Assembly: GCF_003672135.1 (NCBI RefSeq)
Contig: NC_039513.1
Location: 7,316,833-7,380,832, forward strand
Source of the DNA: Ooceraea biroi
Taxonomy: Eukaryota; Arthropoda; Insecta; Hymenoptera; Formicidae
DNA length: 64,000 nt
Reading direction: 5' to 3'
Within the stretch, counting starts at the first letter, position 1. Every line of letters starts with the position of its first letter. The notes beneath the pieces were generated by a model. It was not told the DNA's origin. It was given only the letters and a program-made list of their open reading frames with translations, and did not search any database. Position numbers and translations under genes: made by a program. Positions 37,944 to 49,800 of the stretch are shown in pieces.

Positions 37944-39335
37944 CATTGACGATGTCGAATATCGAACATCGATTATCGTGTTTCTAAATTGCGAATTATT
38001 TGGTTTTCGGTTTTTCACTCATTTTCACGCGCATAACTACTAAAATAAGTAGAAGAACTAGTCGGAACCAATTAAAAAAAGTCGCTAATGGAACGGACAT
38101 TTATGCCGTACTTTTCGCTGACGGGGCGGAATTAGCTATGCCGTTCAGCCCGATATTTATCGAGGATTCGACGTTCTCGTTTTGTATTTCTCCCAACGAA
38201 AGGAGGAGCGCTCTCCGCTTGTTTTACGAGCGCGATCGCTATTCGATCAGGAAAATGCTGTTCTCCCATTACAACGAACAACATTTTTCAACCTTTCCTT
38301 TTTGCTGCAGTATAAAATTGGATCGTTCGGTTCGAAAAGGTTACATATTCAAGGAACTAAATTTTACAAGAGACGAGGATTTGTATACTTGAAAAAAAAA
38401 ACGTCAATATATTACTATATGATGCTTTTGATATGCTAGATAATTATATAAATACAGGCGCATAATTCAGCAGTGCTTGCAATTCTAATAAAAAGAAATA
38501 AAAAAATTTAAATAAAACTAAAACTAGGATCGATAGATCTTGGACAAAAATATTTTGTTTTGCTTCAGTCACGAGAGAAACTTTGTTATTCAGTCAGTCA
38601 ATAAAATACCTATATAAATATTTTTATCCAACATTCTATTTATTTAATCCTATCTCGTTTTGTGCAAATTGTGCATTATTATTTCAATTCGAAATGGAAA
38701 TAATGTCGAACAAATGTTATCCCAAATTCGATTCTGTGATGACATGAAATTTATTTATTATCCTCGAAGCAAATGCTGTTCTTTATATTCTTCATAGCTT
38801 TATCAGTTTTTTCTTGATTTGAAAACCCATTTGCCTTGACGATTTCCCAAATTTCTCGAAGAATTTATGAGTCATTGCGTTAAAAGCAGTCGGTCAAAGA
38901 AGTTCCCACGTGAGACTTCCGTGATTATAATTTTACAAAAACGTCACGTATCAAACCCCATCAAAGACAGTAGATCTTTATGAGTACTCGTGAACTGACG
39001 ATGTAAGTCGTGGCTCATCCGTCTAATTAAATTCACCGGCGGTGTATGCAGTATTTCTCCAAACGGCAAACCGATATTTCCTCATTTCATTCTCGGATGC
39101 ATCCCGACACTGCAAGTGCAGCGAACCAAGCGTTGCAAGCTATCTTCCGACCGTCGCATGTCGCTTTACCACGATCGTCCTTTCGATTCTAATCGTGCGC
39201 GATTATGCGTTCACGTACACGCGAATTACAAGCGGCGACCGAAGCGGGCACGAGCAGCGAAATCAAATTACCCGAATTCCAGATCCGCTCGACCGACAAT
39301 GAGCACAGCGCCGGGTAGATAAAGTAAGACAAGAT
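37944..39335. other. Non-coding stretch before second gap
   Basis: A 130-residue frame (38000-38392, plus) shows no signal peptide, domain or family resemblance and is probably chance. The rest is AT-rich, with a slightly CpG-richer 39000-39330. Confidence 0.4.
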
Positions 39336-39435
39336 NNNNNNNNNNNNNNNNNNNNNNNNNNNNNNNNNNNNNNNNNNNNNNNNNNNNNNNNNNNNNNNNN
39401 NNNNNNNNNNNNNNNNNNNNNNNNNNNNNNNNNNN
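39336..39435. other. Assembly gap, 100 N
   Basis: Exactly 100 N, a placeholder gap. A possible signal-peptide-like short exon abuts it on the right (see findings). Confidence 0.99.
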
Positions 39436-40580
39436 TTACCAGCTGAATTAAACCCTAAGAAAGAAAACTGAGCGGGAGAGGAGAGCGATGATGAGACTAA
39501 CAGCGCGGACAGCATCCATATCGCCGACGTAATTAGATTTAACGGACAATAACCGAAGAAAAATCGCAGAGCAGGAATTCGACGAAGTTGATTTATTTCA
39601 TTATTAAACAAGTGCTGACAATTGTGAACAAGTAGTGAAAATCAGGTATTGGAATGGTTCATATCAAAAAGTATCACACTCGATCGAAATGAAGCAGATC
39701 GCACATTAATGCTTCTGTCAAATTTATCATTTTGATGTATGGGGCACACATACACACGACAAAATTGGAACGCTTCCAATCCGATCCGCAGTTCTATTGG
39801 ATAACCGTGACCGAAATAGGAACAAGCTCTTTTCCAGAGTTCATTAATCTGAACTATCTGCTGAACGTGAATCGAAATCATTATTATCCACCATTAGCTG
39901 AAAATTATGTTCTGCGTAACATCATAGATCGAGAATAAATATATTACACGTGATATGGTTTCTCTTTCTCAACTCAACGTTCCATGAGACAATTTGATTA
40001 ATTTTTTGTTACCATTGGCACGTTTTTTCAGCGTTGCTACTGCCAAAACGACGTTAATTTAAGCTCTTAAAGAAAAATGGGTCGTTTGAGCGACGTTATA
40101 GCAACGGAAAACTTTGGTCACGAGATAAGCATTCTGATCGAGGACTGACTGTAATAATGGAATTCCGCGAACAATCAATTGGAAAGCAATTAACGGAGGC
40201 GATCGTCTACGAACTTCCCACCAAATTTCCTGTCGCGTCTCTTCAGGAGAAAAACTATTGGTCTATTGCTATTGGGCAAACGGAACCGCGTAATTTTGTC
40301 ACAACAACCGTATAATGCGTTTTATATAATTCGATAGCATCCAACACAGTTTAACAAATAATACGGATAGATCGCAAATTTGATATTATTAATTAATACA
40401 TAAAATTATTAACTCATGTATCAAAACTTATGTATTAGGCTATGTTTCGTCATAAATTTCTTTAATTTCCATTGGCTTCGTTATTTTTTAACAAAAATCT
40501 TGAGACAGTAATAAAATTTTATAAGTGCGAAAATATTTTTATATAATAATAAATAATAGAGACGTTACCAAAGTTTTATA
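39436..40580. other. Non-coding stretch between gap and second mariner
   Basis: No firm gene. A short minus-strand frame (39515-39440) with a donor at the gap edge is possible but weak. The frames at 39642-39938 overlap on both strands and match nothing known. Confidence 0.4.
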
Positions 40581-41845
40581 TTAGGGGTGTGATTTAGTTT
40601 TGAGGGTTTTTTTTGCTCAAAAACGCATGTGATTAAATATAATAATGAATGAATACCTTAATTAAAATATTTTCCTTCGTTTTCTATAACTTTTTCCCAT
40701 CTTTCTGACAGAGATGGATTCCACCACGATAAAATGACTCTTCTTTTCAGTTGATCCATTCGTCGACGAATTTTCGCACTTCTTCGAAATTATGAAAGTG
40801 TGTATCCTCTAAAGCGTGTTGCATCGACCGGAACAAATAATAATCGCATGGAGCAATGTCCGGAGAATACGCGGGGTGCGGTAAGACTTCCCATTCAAGC
40901 TCTAATAGTGTTTGTTTCACTGATAACGTAACGTGAGGTCGAGCGTTGTCACGAAGAAGAATCACTTTCCGTCGTTTACTCGCAATTGGTAGTCGTTTTT
41001 GGTCCAATGCTTGCTTCAACTTGTACAATTGGTGTCGATAACGATCAGCCGTGACAGTCTCATGCGGATTTAACAACTCATAGTACACTATCCCACCAAA
41101 TACAGAGCATTACTTTTGAACCGTGAATATTGCGTCTCGGAGTGGATGTTGATGGTTCGCCTGGATCCACCCATGATTTCTGCGTTTCGGATTATCAAAA
41201 TAGATCCACTTTTCATCCCCAGTAACAATTCGAGACAAAAGATTCTTCTTTTTTTGCCTGGCGATCAACGAAATGCAAATGTTCAACCAGTTCGCAATGG
41301 CACTTTCGATAATTGATGTGGAACCCATTTCCCTTCTTTCTGAATTTTCCCATTTCATGTAAATGTTTGGTAACTGTGTACGATCAACATTTAATGCTCT
41401 GGCAAGTTCTGAAGTGGATTGTGTTGGATTTTCGTCCAATAATGCTTGCAAATCTGCATTTTCAAGCTTTCTTGGTTGTCCCGAGCGTTCTTTGTCCTTC
41501 ACATCAGTATCACCACTTTTAAAGCGTCTAAACAAGTATTCACACGTCTTAATTGATGGGGCAGAATCACCATAAGTTTCCACAAGAATTCTATAACCTC
41601 AGCCGCAGTTTTCTTTTGATTAAAAAACAAAAGCAACGCATGTCGAAAATGCTAAGAGCTTTCGGAAGTTGCATTTTTACGATGATATAAACACGACTGT
41701 TATTGCATCTATTGCTATAATGCTACTAAATGTCATGGATAATGTCAACACTATAAGAAACAACAGTTATCGGAAACAGCTATTAGAACAAACTGACACT
41801 ACAGCCATCTGTTGCAAAACCCTCAAAACTAAATCACACTTCTAA
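40581..41845 (-). mobile_element. mariner transposon, decayed (1265 bp)
   Basis: Terminal inverted repeats of about 30 bp (40581-40610 and 41816-41845) differ only at positions 5-6 and share GTGTGATTTAGTTTTGAGGG. TA flanks both ends (40579-40580 and 41846-41847). The transposase on the minus strand is broken several times. The ends and protein differ from the mariner at 29.7 kb, so this is a separate family with its own history. Confidence 0.95.
40658..41684 (-). pseudogene. mariner transposase pseudogene, several frameshifts
   Basis: Coding remnants run from an ATG near 41684 to a stop at 40658-40660. A frameshift near 41600 separates the first about 25 residues from ETYGDSAPSIKTCEYLFRRF. 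The next part has the helix-turn-helix region and the first catalytic Asp in VTGDEKW. Near 41070-41115 there is an in-frame TAA and the local frame shifts twice around a WW-containing stretch. The second Asp is in LLRDNARPH and the third in YSPDIAPCDYYLF, 34 residues apart (D34D). Another shift after DEWIN (about 40750) moves the C-terminal tail, rich in Trp, into another frame. It cannot make an active protein. Confidence 0.93.
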
Positions 41846-42608
41846 TAAAATTTGTGAATAATTTCGTAATTTCATATTTTTCTTTCACGTCTTTTTCTTC
41901 TACCCGTATTTCATAAGTAGACATAAAATGTGTTCTATGCAATTCCACATGAAATGAGATATTAGCTTTAATATGGGCATGGCACCGTAAACAGCTTGGA
42001 CTTGAGATTGTTAAGATAAATCGGTAAGCAATGCGCTGTGTTTTACGCTGTGTTTTAATTTTTCGACAAAATAGATGAATTTCGTGCATTTATTAAAAGC
42101 TTAAAATAGTTTGTTAATTTAATCAAAGTACAGATAATTTCATAGGAAAAAGCAATTTTAGTTAATTATAGCAATTAAGATCTTTATACGGAAATATATA
42201 CTCTCTTTATAGTTAACAACTATAAACACAAAACTATCGGAACGCATTTCTAAAACTTTCAAATGTTCAATAAATTTACAATGTTGCACAGTGAAACTAC
42301 AGTAGAACATTACGAAGAATACTGGCAAGTCAGAAGTAACAACAGTTTGTATTGTTGCGCTTGAGAACAAATACTCCAAGAACAGAAGTCGTTGTAGGGA
42401 TATAACTCTCTAAAATTCAAAGGAGGGATTCAACCGCAACGGGTCGGAATGGCATTTCGAAAACGATACGGACTTAAAAAGACGGTTGCATTAAAAAGTT
42501 TTGCCAATCCTGCGCTTGGCGCGCAATTTTATTAGGAACATCAAAAATGCCGCCCGCCGTAAATGCGAATTGCAAAGCGGGATAAGGATCAAATCGACTC
42601 ACACTCAC
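41846..42608. other. Non-coding, probably intronic
   Basis: No exon recognised. It lies directly downstream (minus strand) of the donor of the EGF-like exon and is therefore probably intron. Confidence 0.45.
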
Positions 42609-42725
42609 CGGCGCAGCTGTATCCATTTTTATGAAGTATGTAACCGTCCCTGCAGTCGCACTCGTACATGCCATCGTGGAGCTCGTAGCAGAGCTGTTCG
42701 CATGGCGATCCGTGCCCGCATCTTC
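42609..42725 (-). CDS. Single EGF-like domain exon of an unidentified secreted or membrane protein
   Basis: The exon is 117 bp on the minus strand. It is bounded by a good acceptor (TTCCGTGTTTCAG) and a strong donor (GTGAGTGTGAG), both in phase 1, the classic layout of an EGF module. Its 38 full codons carry six Cys in EGF spacing (RCGHGSPCEQLCYE, then ECDCRDGYI, then a final SC). The ring-closing GY/aromatic pattern is intact. It lacks the acidic start typical of calcium-binding EGF domains. EGF modules occur in extracellular proteins, where they mediate adhesion or receptor contacts. No neighbouring exon could be found, so the parent gene, which must have long introns on the minus strand, is unnamed. 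Frame extensions into the flanks are intronic. Confidence 0.85.
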
Positions 42726-45066
42726 CTGAAACACGGAAGAGAAACGGGGACGTGAGTAAGTTATGCGTACCGAGGGAGTTCGGAGTGGCGGACAAAGGAA
42801 GAACATTGGGGTAGACAGCGAGCTGCAAACGCAACTGTTCGCACGTACCCTGTTCTCACCCCTGTGATGGCGTATTTACACTACGCTATCTTTGAATGAT
42901 GTTCTGCAATACCAGCTCGCATAAAAATTCCGATATCCGATATAGTTTTGCATCTAGCCGCATGTACATCTTTCACAGATAAAAATACAAATCGGAAAAC
43001 ATTGTCGAGGTAAATATTCTTGTTGTATGTATAATAAGCGGCGAAATTACATCACAACGTACGTGCAATACGTGTATTGCACTTACCATTGAGAAATAAT
43101 AATATAATAATTAATCTTTTATTGTGCTACATGACGCTAAGTTTAAAATACATATATTGATATCCTGCATGTGACTAGAATTCTTGAAATAACGTTCAAC
43201 ATAGTTGAAGTGCAATGAATTTGGCTTGATATGTATGTGTACATGTGTGAGAAGATTCCCGAATAGCTTAACCGAAACTGAAATATCTATTGTGCATCAA
43301 CTGTGCTATTTCGACACTTGGATTACTCGAATTAGATTTTGACAGGATTTTCTTAAATTGTTTCGAGAGAAATCAATAAGTATCCTCAACATTTATTTTT
43401 TGAAATTAAATAAGATATTCTAATCGTTTTTCTTTATTATCTCTATCTATTATGCATGTGTAAATATACGTACGACTCCAACTAAACTTATTTTTATTAA
43501 ATGCCACAAAGGTAAAAACAATTTATCGTCCATGAGCAATTAATAAGCGCTTTGCTCAATGCGATACGATTAAAAATTACAACGTTTACACTTTATAACA
43601 TGCAACTGCTGTTACAACGCAGAAATTTATTGTAGAAGCGTTTTGCGAGTAGCAATAAATTAATTAGTTTCACTGTTACAACGCACACTAACAATTTCTT
43701 TTATGGATACAACGAATCACTATACATAGCTCGTCACGCTTCGTTTTCGCCAAAGACTGAAATGTAAACGTCATTTTCCTGGTGCTATTTAAGCAGTACA
43801 GTTTAATATTATCCAATCATCATTACAGCTTTAAATAGAGTACCAGAAGCTCTCCAAAATACCGTTAATTGTGAAATTCCTTGACACTATGATACGGTGG
43901 ATATAACGATATTTATATACAATATTTATTATAATAATATTCTTAATAATTTCAAAGGAAATTATAACTTACTGATGCGCACAATAAATAAAAGTGATAA
44001 GGACGAGATAATAATTTTCTGTAACGCTGGAAAAGAATAATATAATCTATAAAGAAGAAACATGTGTATGATGATGATGATAATAATAATAATAATAATA
44101 AAATAGTCAATATTTATAAATAATATCTAAAAATATTGCAAGTAGTAATTAATACTATTGCATTATGAGAAGAGAGATAGTAAATGTATAGTGTAACATA
44201 TAATATGTTAGTATGTATTATGTTATAAACTATATTAGCATTAAGAATGTTAATTTAAAATGTTAATAATAATGGCGTATTTCGTTCGACAGTTTCGTGA
44301 AGACTTGAAAACAATGACATATGTGTTACAAAATGTTTTGCATGAAACGGAATACGACATGGACGGACCAAATAAAAGATCCAATAAAAAACGCATTACA
44401 CTGAATGCAGTAAAATTTCATGGCGCTTTTATTTTAAGCGAGTTCGTCTTTCGTACAGACGTCACATACATACGAATAAAAATAAAGCGCATTCAATTTG
44501 TGTGCGGACTTTTCAATTTGCACATATGCATACGTAATGTGCATGTTTCGTACTTAATTTTAGTATAACGGACCATTTGTTGACTGGACTTGATAAAAAG
44601 TCAGTCAACGATACGTGTAGTTAATGTTCCTGTCATCGCTCTATTTACCAAAACATTTTAATAGAACAAATTTCATTTCCAAACGTATAATAATTTTTAA
44701 TATTATATTATATTTTAAGTTCTTTCTAATACATTTGTTTGTCTTAATGCATAAATTTAATGCATAAGTATACAAAACTCACACATATATTGTATAAACT
44801 CTTATTTCCATTAATAAAAAAGCATTTATTAACAATATATGATTAATAGATTAATGGTTCTTGTTGATATTAATGGGCGTGAATAATGTTAAATTTAATG
44901 GTATAGCTGTATAGTGATATTAACATGAAATATCTATCTGTCTTATAATAACAAAATTATACTTTACATAAACTTTTTATGCATTTTAAAGAGCAATGTA
45001 AAACAAGCACAACAGTTCTGTATCGATTTTATGCTAAAGGCTTTGAAAATGTAAACTTTTTGGATG
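42726..45066. other. Non-coding, probably intronic
   Basis: AT-rich with no exon recognised. A GAT/AAT microsatellite lies at about 44068-44103. The 102-residue frame at 44260-44568 has no recognisable motif. Confidence 0.45.
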
Positions 45067-45115
45067 ACTTCTTACGTGTTTATTATGTTAAAATAGAAAA
45101 GAAAATTGAACAACA
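45067..45115. repeat. 49-bp perfect inverted repeat, left copy
   Basis: This is an exact inverted copy of 46716-46764. The pair encloses the foldback element. The outer end, ACTTCTTACG, corresponds to part of the Tc1-like terminal sequence seen on the right. Confidence 0.95.
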
Positions 45116-45264
45116 AACTTTTAGTAATGTTGGCTTATATACTGTATGATTATACAGTGAATGCAAAAAGTATTCGTACAGAGGAGATTTCTTTGAAAAA
45201 GTCCTTATTTTTAGAAAATAAACTTTAGTTAACAATTTATTAACAGCGAATGCAATACATACTA

Positions 45265-46613
45265 TATAGGGTGACGCACCTAAAACAGGCCATCTGAATA
45301 TCTCGGCTGTTATTGGTGATAGAAAAAAATGTGTCAGACCAAACTTGCATGGTTTCGAGGGACACATAATTTGTTCTAAATACTATTTTATTAGGTGGAC
45401 GCGTAGAGGTCATATAAAGGTCAACTTCGTTTTTTTAAATGGTATGATATGTTTTTTTTACGTACCATCTAGTAGAGCGTTTGAAGATGCGCACATTGAT
45501 CTACGGGTCAAAATCATTCAAGGTCACTGAAGGCTAAAATTTCTAAGTGCTAGAACTTTTTTATTTCTGAGTTTACGGTATTTTCAATAGCAGAGAACTC
45601 TAGGTAATATAAAAAATATAGATATTAACAACTTAGAACTTCTCGGAAAAGAAAAAATTTTTAAGGGCTAGAACTTTTTCATTTCTGAGTTTACGGTATT
45701 TTCAATTGCAGAGAACTCTAGGCAATATAAAAAATAATGCTATCATCAACTCAGAACTTCTCGGAAAAGAAACAATTTTAAACTCGAGAACTTTTTCATT
45801 TCTGAATTTACGGTATTTTCAACAGCAGAGAACTCTAGGCAATATAAAAAATAATGATATCATCAACTCAGAACTCCTCTGAGAAGAAAAAAATTTTTAA
45901 CTCGAGAACTTTTTCATTTCTGAATTTACGATATTTTCAATAGCAGAGAACTTTAGGCAATATAAAAAATAATGATATCATCAACTCAGAACTTCTTGGA
46001 AAAGAAAAAATTTCTAACGGTTAGAACTTTTTTATTTCTGAATTTACGATATTTTCAATAGCAGAGAACTTTAGGCAATATAAAAAATAATGATATCATC
46101 AACTCAGAACTTCTTGGAAAAGAAAAAATTTCTAACGGTTAGAACTTTTTCATTTCTGAATTTACGATATTTTCAATAGCAGAGAACTTTAGGCAATATA
46201 AAAAATAATGATAACAACAACTCAGAACTTCGCGGAAAAAGAAAAAATTTCTAAGGGCTAGAACTTTTCATTTCTGAGTTTACAGTATTTTTAATAGCAG
46301 AGAACTCTAGGCAATATAAAGTAAATTATTTTCCCTTGCAGTTGGCCTTCAGTGACCTTGAATGATTTTGACCCGTAGATCAATGTGCGCATCTTCAAAC
46401 GCTCTACTAGATGGTACGTAAAAAAACATATCATACCATTTAAAAAAACGAAGTTGACCTTTATATGACCTCTACGCGTTCACCTAATAAAAAAGTATTT
46501 AGAACAAATTATGTGTCCCTCGAAACCATGCAAGTTTGGTCTGACACATTTTTTTCTATCACCAATAACAGCCGAGATATTCAGGTGGCCTGTTTTAGGT
46601 GCCTCACCCTGTA
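45265..46613. mobile_element. Foldback-like DNA element with tandem-repeat core (1349 bp)
   Basis: Two arms of about 268 bp (45265-45533 and 46345-46613) are inverted copies with roughly 98% identity by eye. They begin TATAGGGTGACGCACC and TACAGGGTGAGGCACC. TA occurs directly outside both ends (45263-45264 and 46614-46615), compatible with a TA target duplication. The core between the arms is seven 118-bp tandem repeats. No transposase is encoded, so it would be mobilised in trans. Similarity of the arms implies recent insertion or gene conversion. The superfamily is not assigned. Confidence 0.88.
45534..46344. repeat. 118-bp tandem repeat, seven copies, inside foldback element
   Basis: The marker GAGAACTCTAGGCAATATAA (or GAGAACTTTAGG) occurs at 45593, 45711, 45828, 45946, 46064, 46182 and 46300, a period of 117-118 bp. 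Each unit also has AGAACTTTTTCATTTCTGA. The three middle copies (ending at 45946, 46064 and 46182) share the variant GAACTTTAGG, suggesting recent expansion of that subtype. Confidence 0.95.
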
Positions 46614-46715
46614 TATCTCAATAGTATTATAACAAAGAGAATAATAATTGAAATAATAATTGAAATATATCGTCCTAATTAAAAAAACGAAAACTTATAT
46701 TAATTCAGTGCGCAG

Positions 46716-46764
46716 TGTTGTTCAATTTTCTTTTCTATTTTAACATAATAAACACGTAAGAAGT
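46716..46764. repeat. 49-bp perfect inverted repeat, right copy
   Basis: Partner of 45067-45115. It sits between CAGTGCGC and AAGTATTCGTACA, which together resemble a Tc1-type end split by an insertion. Confidence 0.95.
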
Positions 46765-46799
46765 ATTCGTACATTCCTTTTAATTCAAACAACTTATTA

Positions 46800-47215
46800 A
46801 TTAATACTTTGTGAGGTATCCATTAGCATTTCACAGCTCATAGTCTTCGATTCATCGACCAACTTTTTTGCACCACTTTTGCTTGACAGTTGATGAGATG
46901 GAGTCCCATTCTTCTTAGAAAGCTGTTTTTAAATCTTTTTTATTAGAAATCTGTCTTTATTAGGAATCTGTCTTTTCCTAATAGCACTTCTCCAAGAATT
47001 TTCCATAAATGTTCGATAGAATTAAGGTCCGATAATTGAGGATATGTATTTAATTGTTTGGGAACATTATATAAAAACTATTGCTTCGTATTATATGCTG
47101 TATACTTAGAATCATTGTCCTGCTAGATAATATGTTTATCTACAATTCTCACTTTCTTTGCACTAACATGGAGATTTTTCTTAAACGTTTTCTTAAATTA
47201 TTTTCCATTTACATA
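46800..47215 (-). pseudogene. Tc1-like transposase relic (3' half)
   Basis: The minus strand reads, in one frame with stops, KNLHVSAKKVRIVDKHII, then QDNDSKYTAYN (second catalytic Asp), then DLNSIEHLWKILGE (catalytic Glu). Exactly 34 residues separate Asp and Glu, the D34E signature of Tc1-type transposases. Two in-frame stops, at the codon just before QDN and after NTKQ, and probable frameshifts at both ends make it dead. The 5' half, with the DNA-binding domain, was not found. The 3' terminal repeat would lie near 46706-46775. Confidence 0.9.
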
Positions 47216-48960
47216 CCCTTTACATACATATTTTACCAGTTACATATTTTAAAAATATTTTAAAGATATTTTCCAGATTAAAAATGCAGCACGTACACAA
47301 TATTTTGCTTCACATTTCACAGAAAGGGAATCGCAGTAAAGCGAGATTTGGGAACGTGAAATTACATGCTTTATTTGCATAGCAAACAATTAAATCATAA
47401 CGCAAGCAATAATAACACTGAAAGGAGCGCAATTCGCTGGTGAATGTGCACCGACGCATACACCCCCGAACTTGCAGCGCGTTGCGTTTTGTGATGAATT
47501 GCGCGGCTCGTTGCACCTCGATGCATCTCCTTCCAGCCCTGGTGCAGGACAACCATTGAAAATTCCAATATCCGGCTCGGTCGTGTGTACTCTTTACGAA
47601 AAACTGGCCGCGTGGGAAAAACCGGCATTATTTTCATGGCGAAAGCGCTGCCGGGGAATGTGTATCGCATTGCACTTGACTTGTGGATGCAACTGGTACG
47701 TAATAAAATCGATGTTGTGCGATGACCCGTAAAATTTAACAAAATTCTACGATTAGTTAGGTATTCGTTGACCATGACGATCGATCGAGTCAATATTTGC
47801 TTGCTTATTCATTAATTCGTTGAATGTCATGTAGTTCATTGTTTGTAACTTTTAATTTTACGCTAAGCTTTTTACATGTATGTCTGTCGAATAATGTGTA
47901 TTAAAATATAATTTTTAACTAACTTTAGCAGCTTTAATTTTATAGAATATTTATTTAGAAAACACTAAAATATGCTTATAGTATGCATATATCTTCGCGA
48001 AGAAATAACAAATGTAAACTATAGATATTAATATTATACATCGGGAATCTGTTTAATTATTCAACTTTCGATCGAGATATTCAAATTCTTATCTGAATAT
48101 AAGATGATCATGAAGTTAAATTACCTATTATTCTAATTGTTCGATGAAACCTTGATGTCACTTGATCCGACAACGAATCTTCCTTAATATAACATCGATG
48201 TTAAAAAATTCAGCTTTGTATGACAAGTGTTGATATCTTTGAAATTGTAAATTGAGTAAGCGATAGCATCACGTACGTGACCTCAATGAGTACGTTGAGA
48301 GAGATGTCACACGTCAGTCCTAATTTATCCTCGAACGTATCGATTTATGTGACTTACATTCTGTACAATCTACTACCGATTATTTCAACGTTTTATAAGT
48401 AGTAAGTACTATGTATAAAACTATCAGTACTATGTATAATACTATCAGCACATATTGTACGTACGTATAATTTAAGCACAGAATTCATGATTCCCTTAGT
48501 CCCGATACATACACATTTCAATAAGCTTTTGCTGCCGCCATTATATTCATTTATGCAACATATAACACGAATGTATCAGTAGTTTATATGCAGCTAGATA
48601 CATTATAAATCTGTCTATGTTAGAAAGAGAATATCGCGTCGCCGATGTAAAGTGTAAAATGTAAAGCGCAACCGACGGGGAACGCGTGACAGGGGTAGCA
48701 TGAGCGGTGGTGAAAATGCAATCTGCGAGAGAAGTGCACCGATGAATCGAAGCTGCGCAAGGTTCCACATATGGGAGATTTCAGATGCGGGAGATTTCAG
48801 TCGGCTGGTTCCGTTGGACTACGACGTACTACAGAGGATTTTATCGCACATTGGTGAATGTACTTTCAACGCTCGTAAATGTAGTTACAATACTTCATGC
48901 GTATATCATAACACACTAATCCGCAAATCGCACTGGCTTGGCTTTTGCCAAGATAAATTA
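47216..48960. other. Non-coding stretch
   Basis: A CpG-richer patch at 47400-47730 has overlapping frames on both strands (up to 132 residues, minus) without any known motif. The rest is AT-rich. No exon is supported. Confidence 0.45.
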
Positions 48961-49577
48961 TCTCGAGCTCGCTTCCAAAAGAATAAATTATGAATAATTA
49001 TCATCATGAAACTGACAGTTGTTAAAAAGATATATCTCCATTACATTAAATTCTCGAAGAGAATCTTTGCAAAAGTGGACAGCTATTTTCCAAAAACATT
49101 GTACGGCAGTCTCGCAAATTTGTTTATACATATGTCGTACTATATACATAGTATATATTATATATCGTATAACATCGTATAAAGCACACATGTGCCGATA
49201 TAAATTTTTAATTATTGCTCAAATTATATATTGCTCGATATTCTATTGCTCATAAATTTTTAATCATTGTGATAGCCAAGCATACTCAGAACTGCTGAAT
49301 TGAGCCTTATTCTACGCGAATTCTACAAATATTCGGAATAACGTGAACCAGTTGAAATTAGATTCGAATTCTGTGTAGAGTAGAATTCCCATTAGTGTTT
49401 GTGCCTTTTGTGAGCCGCTACGTATGAAGGCGCGAGCGAATGGATCGGTTGCATGGCACATGGTGCACCCGGGCTGATATATGCAGGCTATGATTCGGCA
49501 GTGCTCTATACATGTACGAGCCACACAAACTGTTATATGTGGCCTTAAGTACAATGTAGGTCCTGGTTTGATTCGAG

Positions 49578-49609
49578 GCGACGCGACGCGACGCGACGCG
49601 ACGCGACGC
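49578..49609. repeat. (GCGAC)n pentanucleotide microsatellite
   Basis: Six perfect GCGAC units plus GC, in an otherwise AT-rich interval between the two 90-bp inverted repeats. Confidence 0.97.
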
Positions 49610-49742
49610 TGTTACATTGCCTACAATGCCGCAACATATATAATCGCCCGTATATGACGCTGCTAACAGTAGTTACGTATAATCGCTAACGTATACTAGG
49701 CATAGTGGTATGCTAGGCCTCGTATAAATGCCTTTCCCTTCT

Positions 49743-49755
49743 CAGACAGACAGAC

Positions 49756-49786
<31 letters not shown>

Positions 49787-49800
49787 AGGGGAGAAGGAGG
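49743..49800. repeat. (AG)n-rich microsatellite
   Basis: CAGACAGACAGA is followed by AG repeats with two interruptions and then a purine tract. The Leu/Ser-rich frame across it on the minus strand is an artefact. Confidence 0.9.

Noticed and set aside
38000..38392. 130-codon plus-strand ORF
   Set aside because: No domain, signal or family resemblance, and a second overlapping frame of 85 codons exists. It begins beside a repeat copy.
45083..45530. Frames inside the foldback arm and its left flank
   Set aside because: They lie in repeat sequence, and the same bases recur inverted in the other arm. There is no transposase motif.
47395..47793. 132-codon minus-strand ORF
   Set aside because: It overlaps an 86-codon plus-strand frame in a CpG-richer patch, with no recognisable motif or conserved-looking segment.
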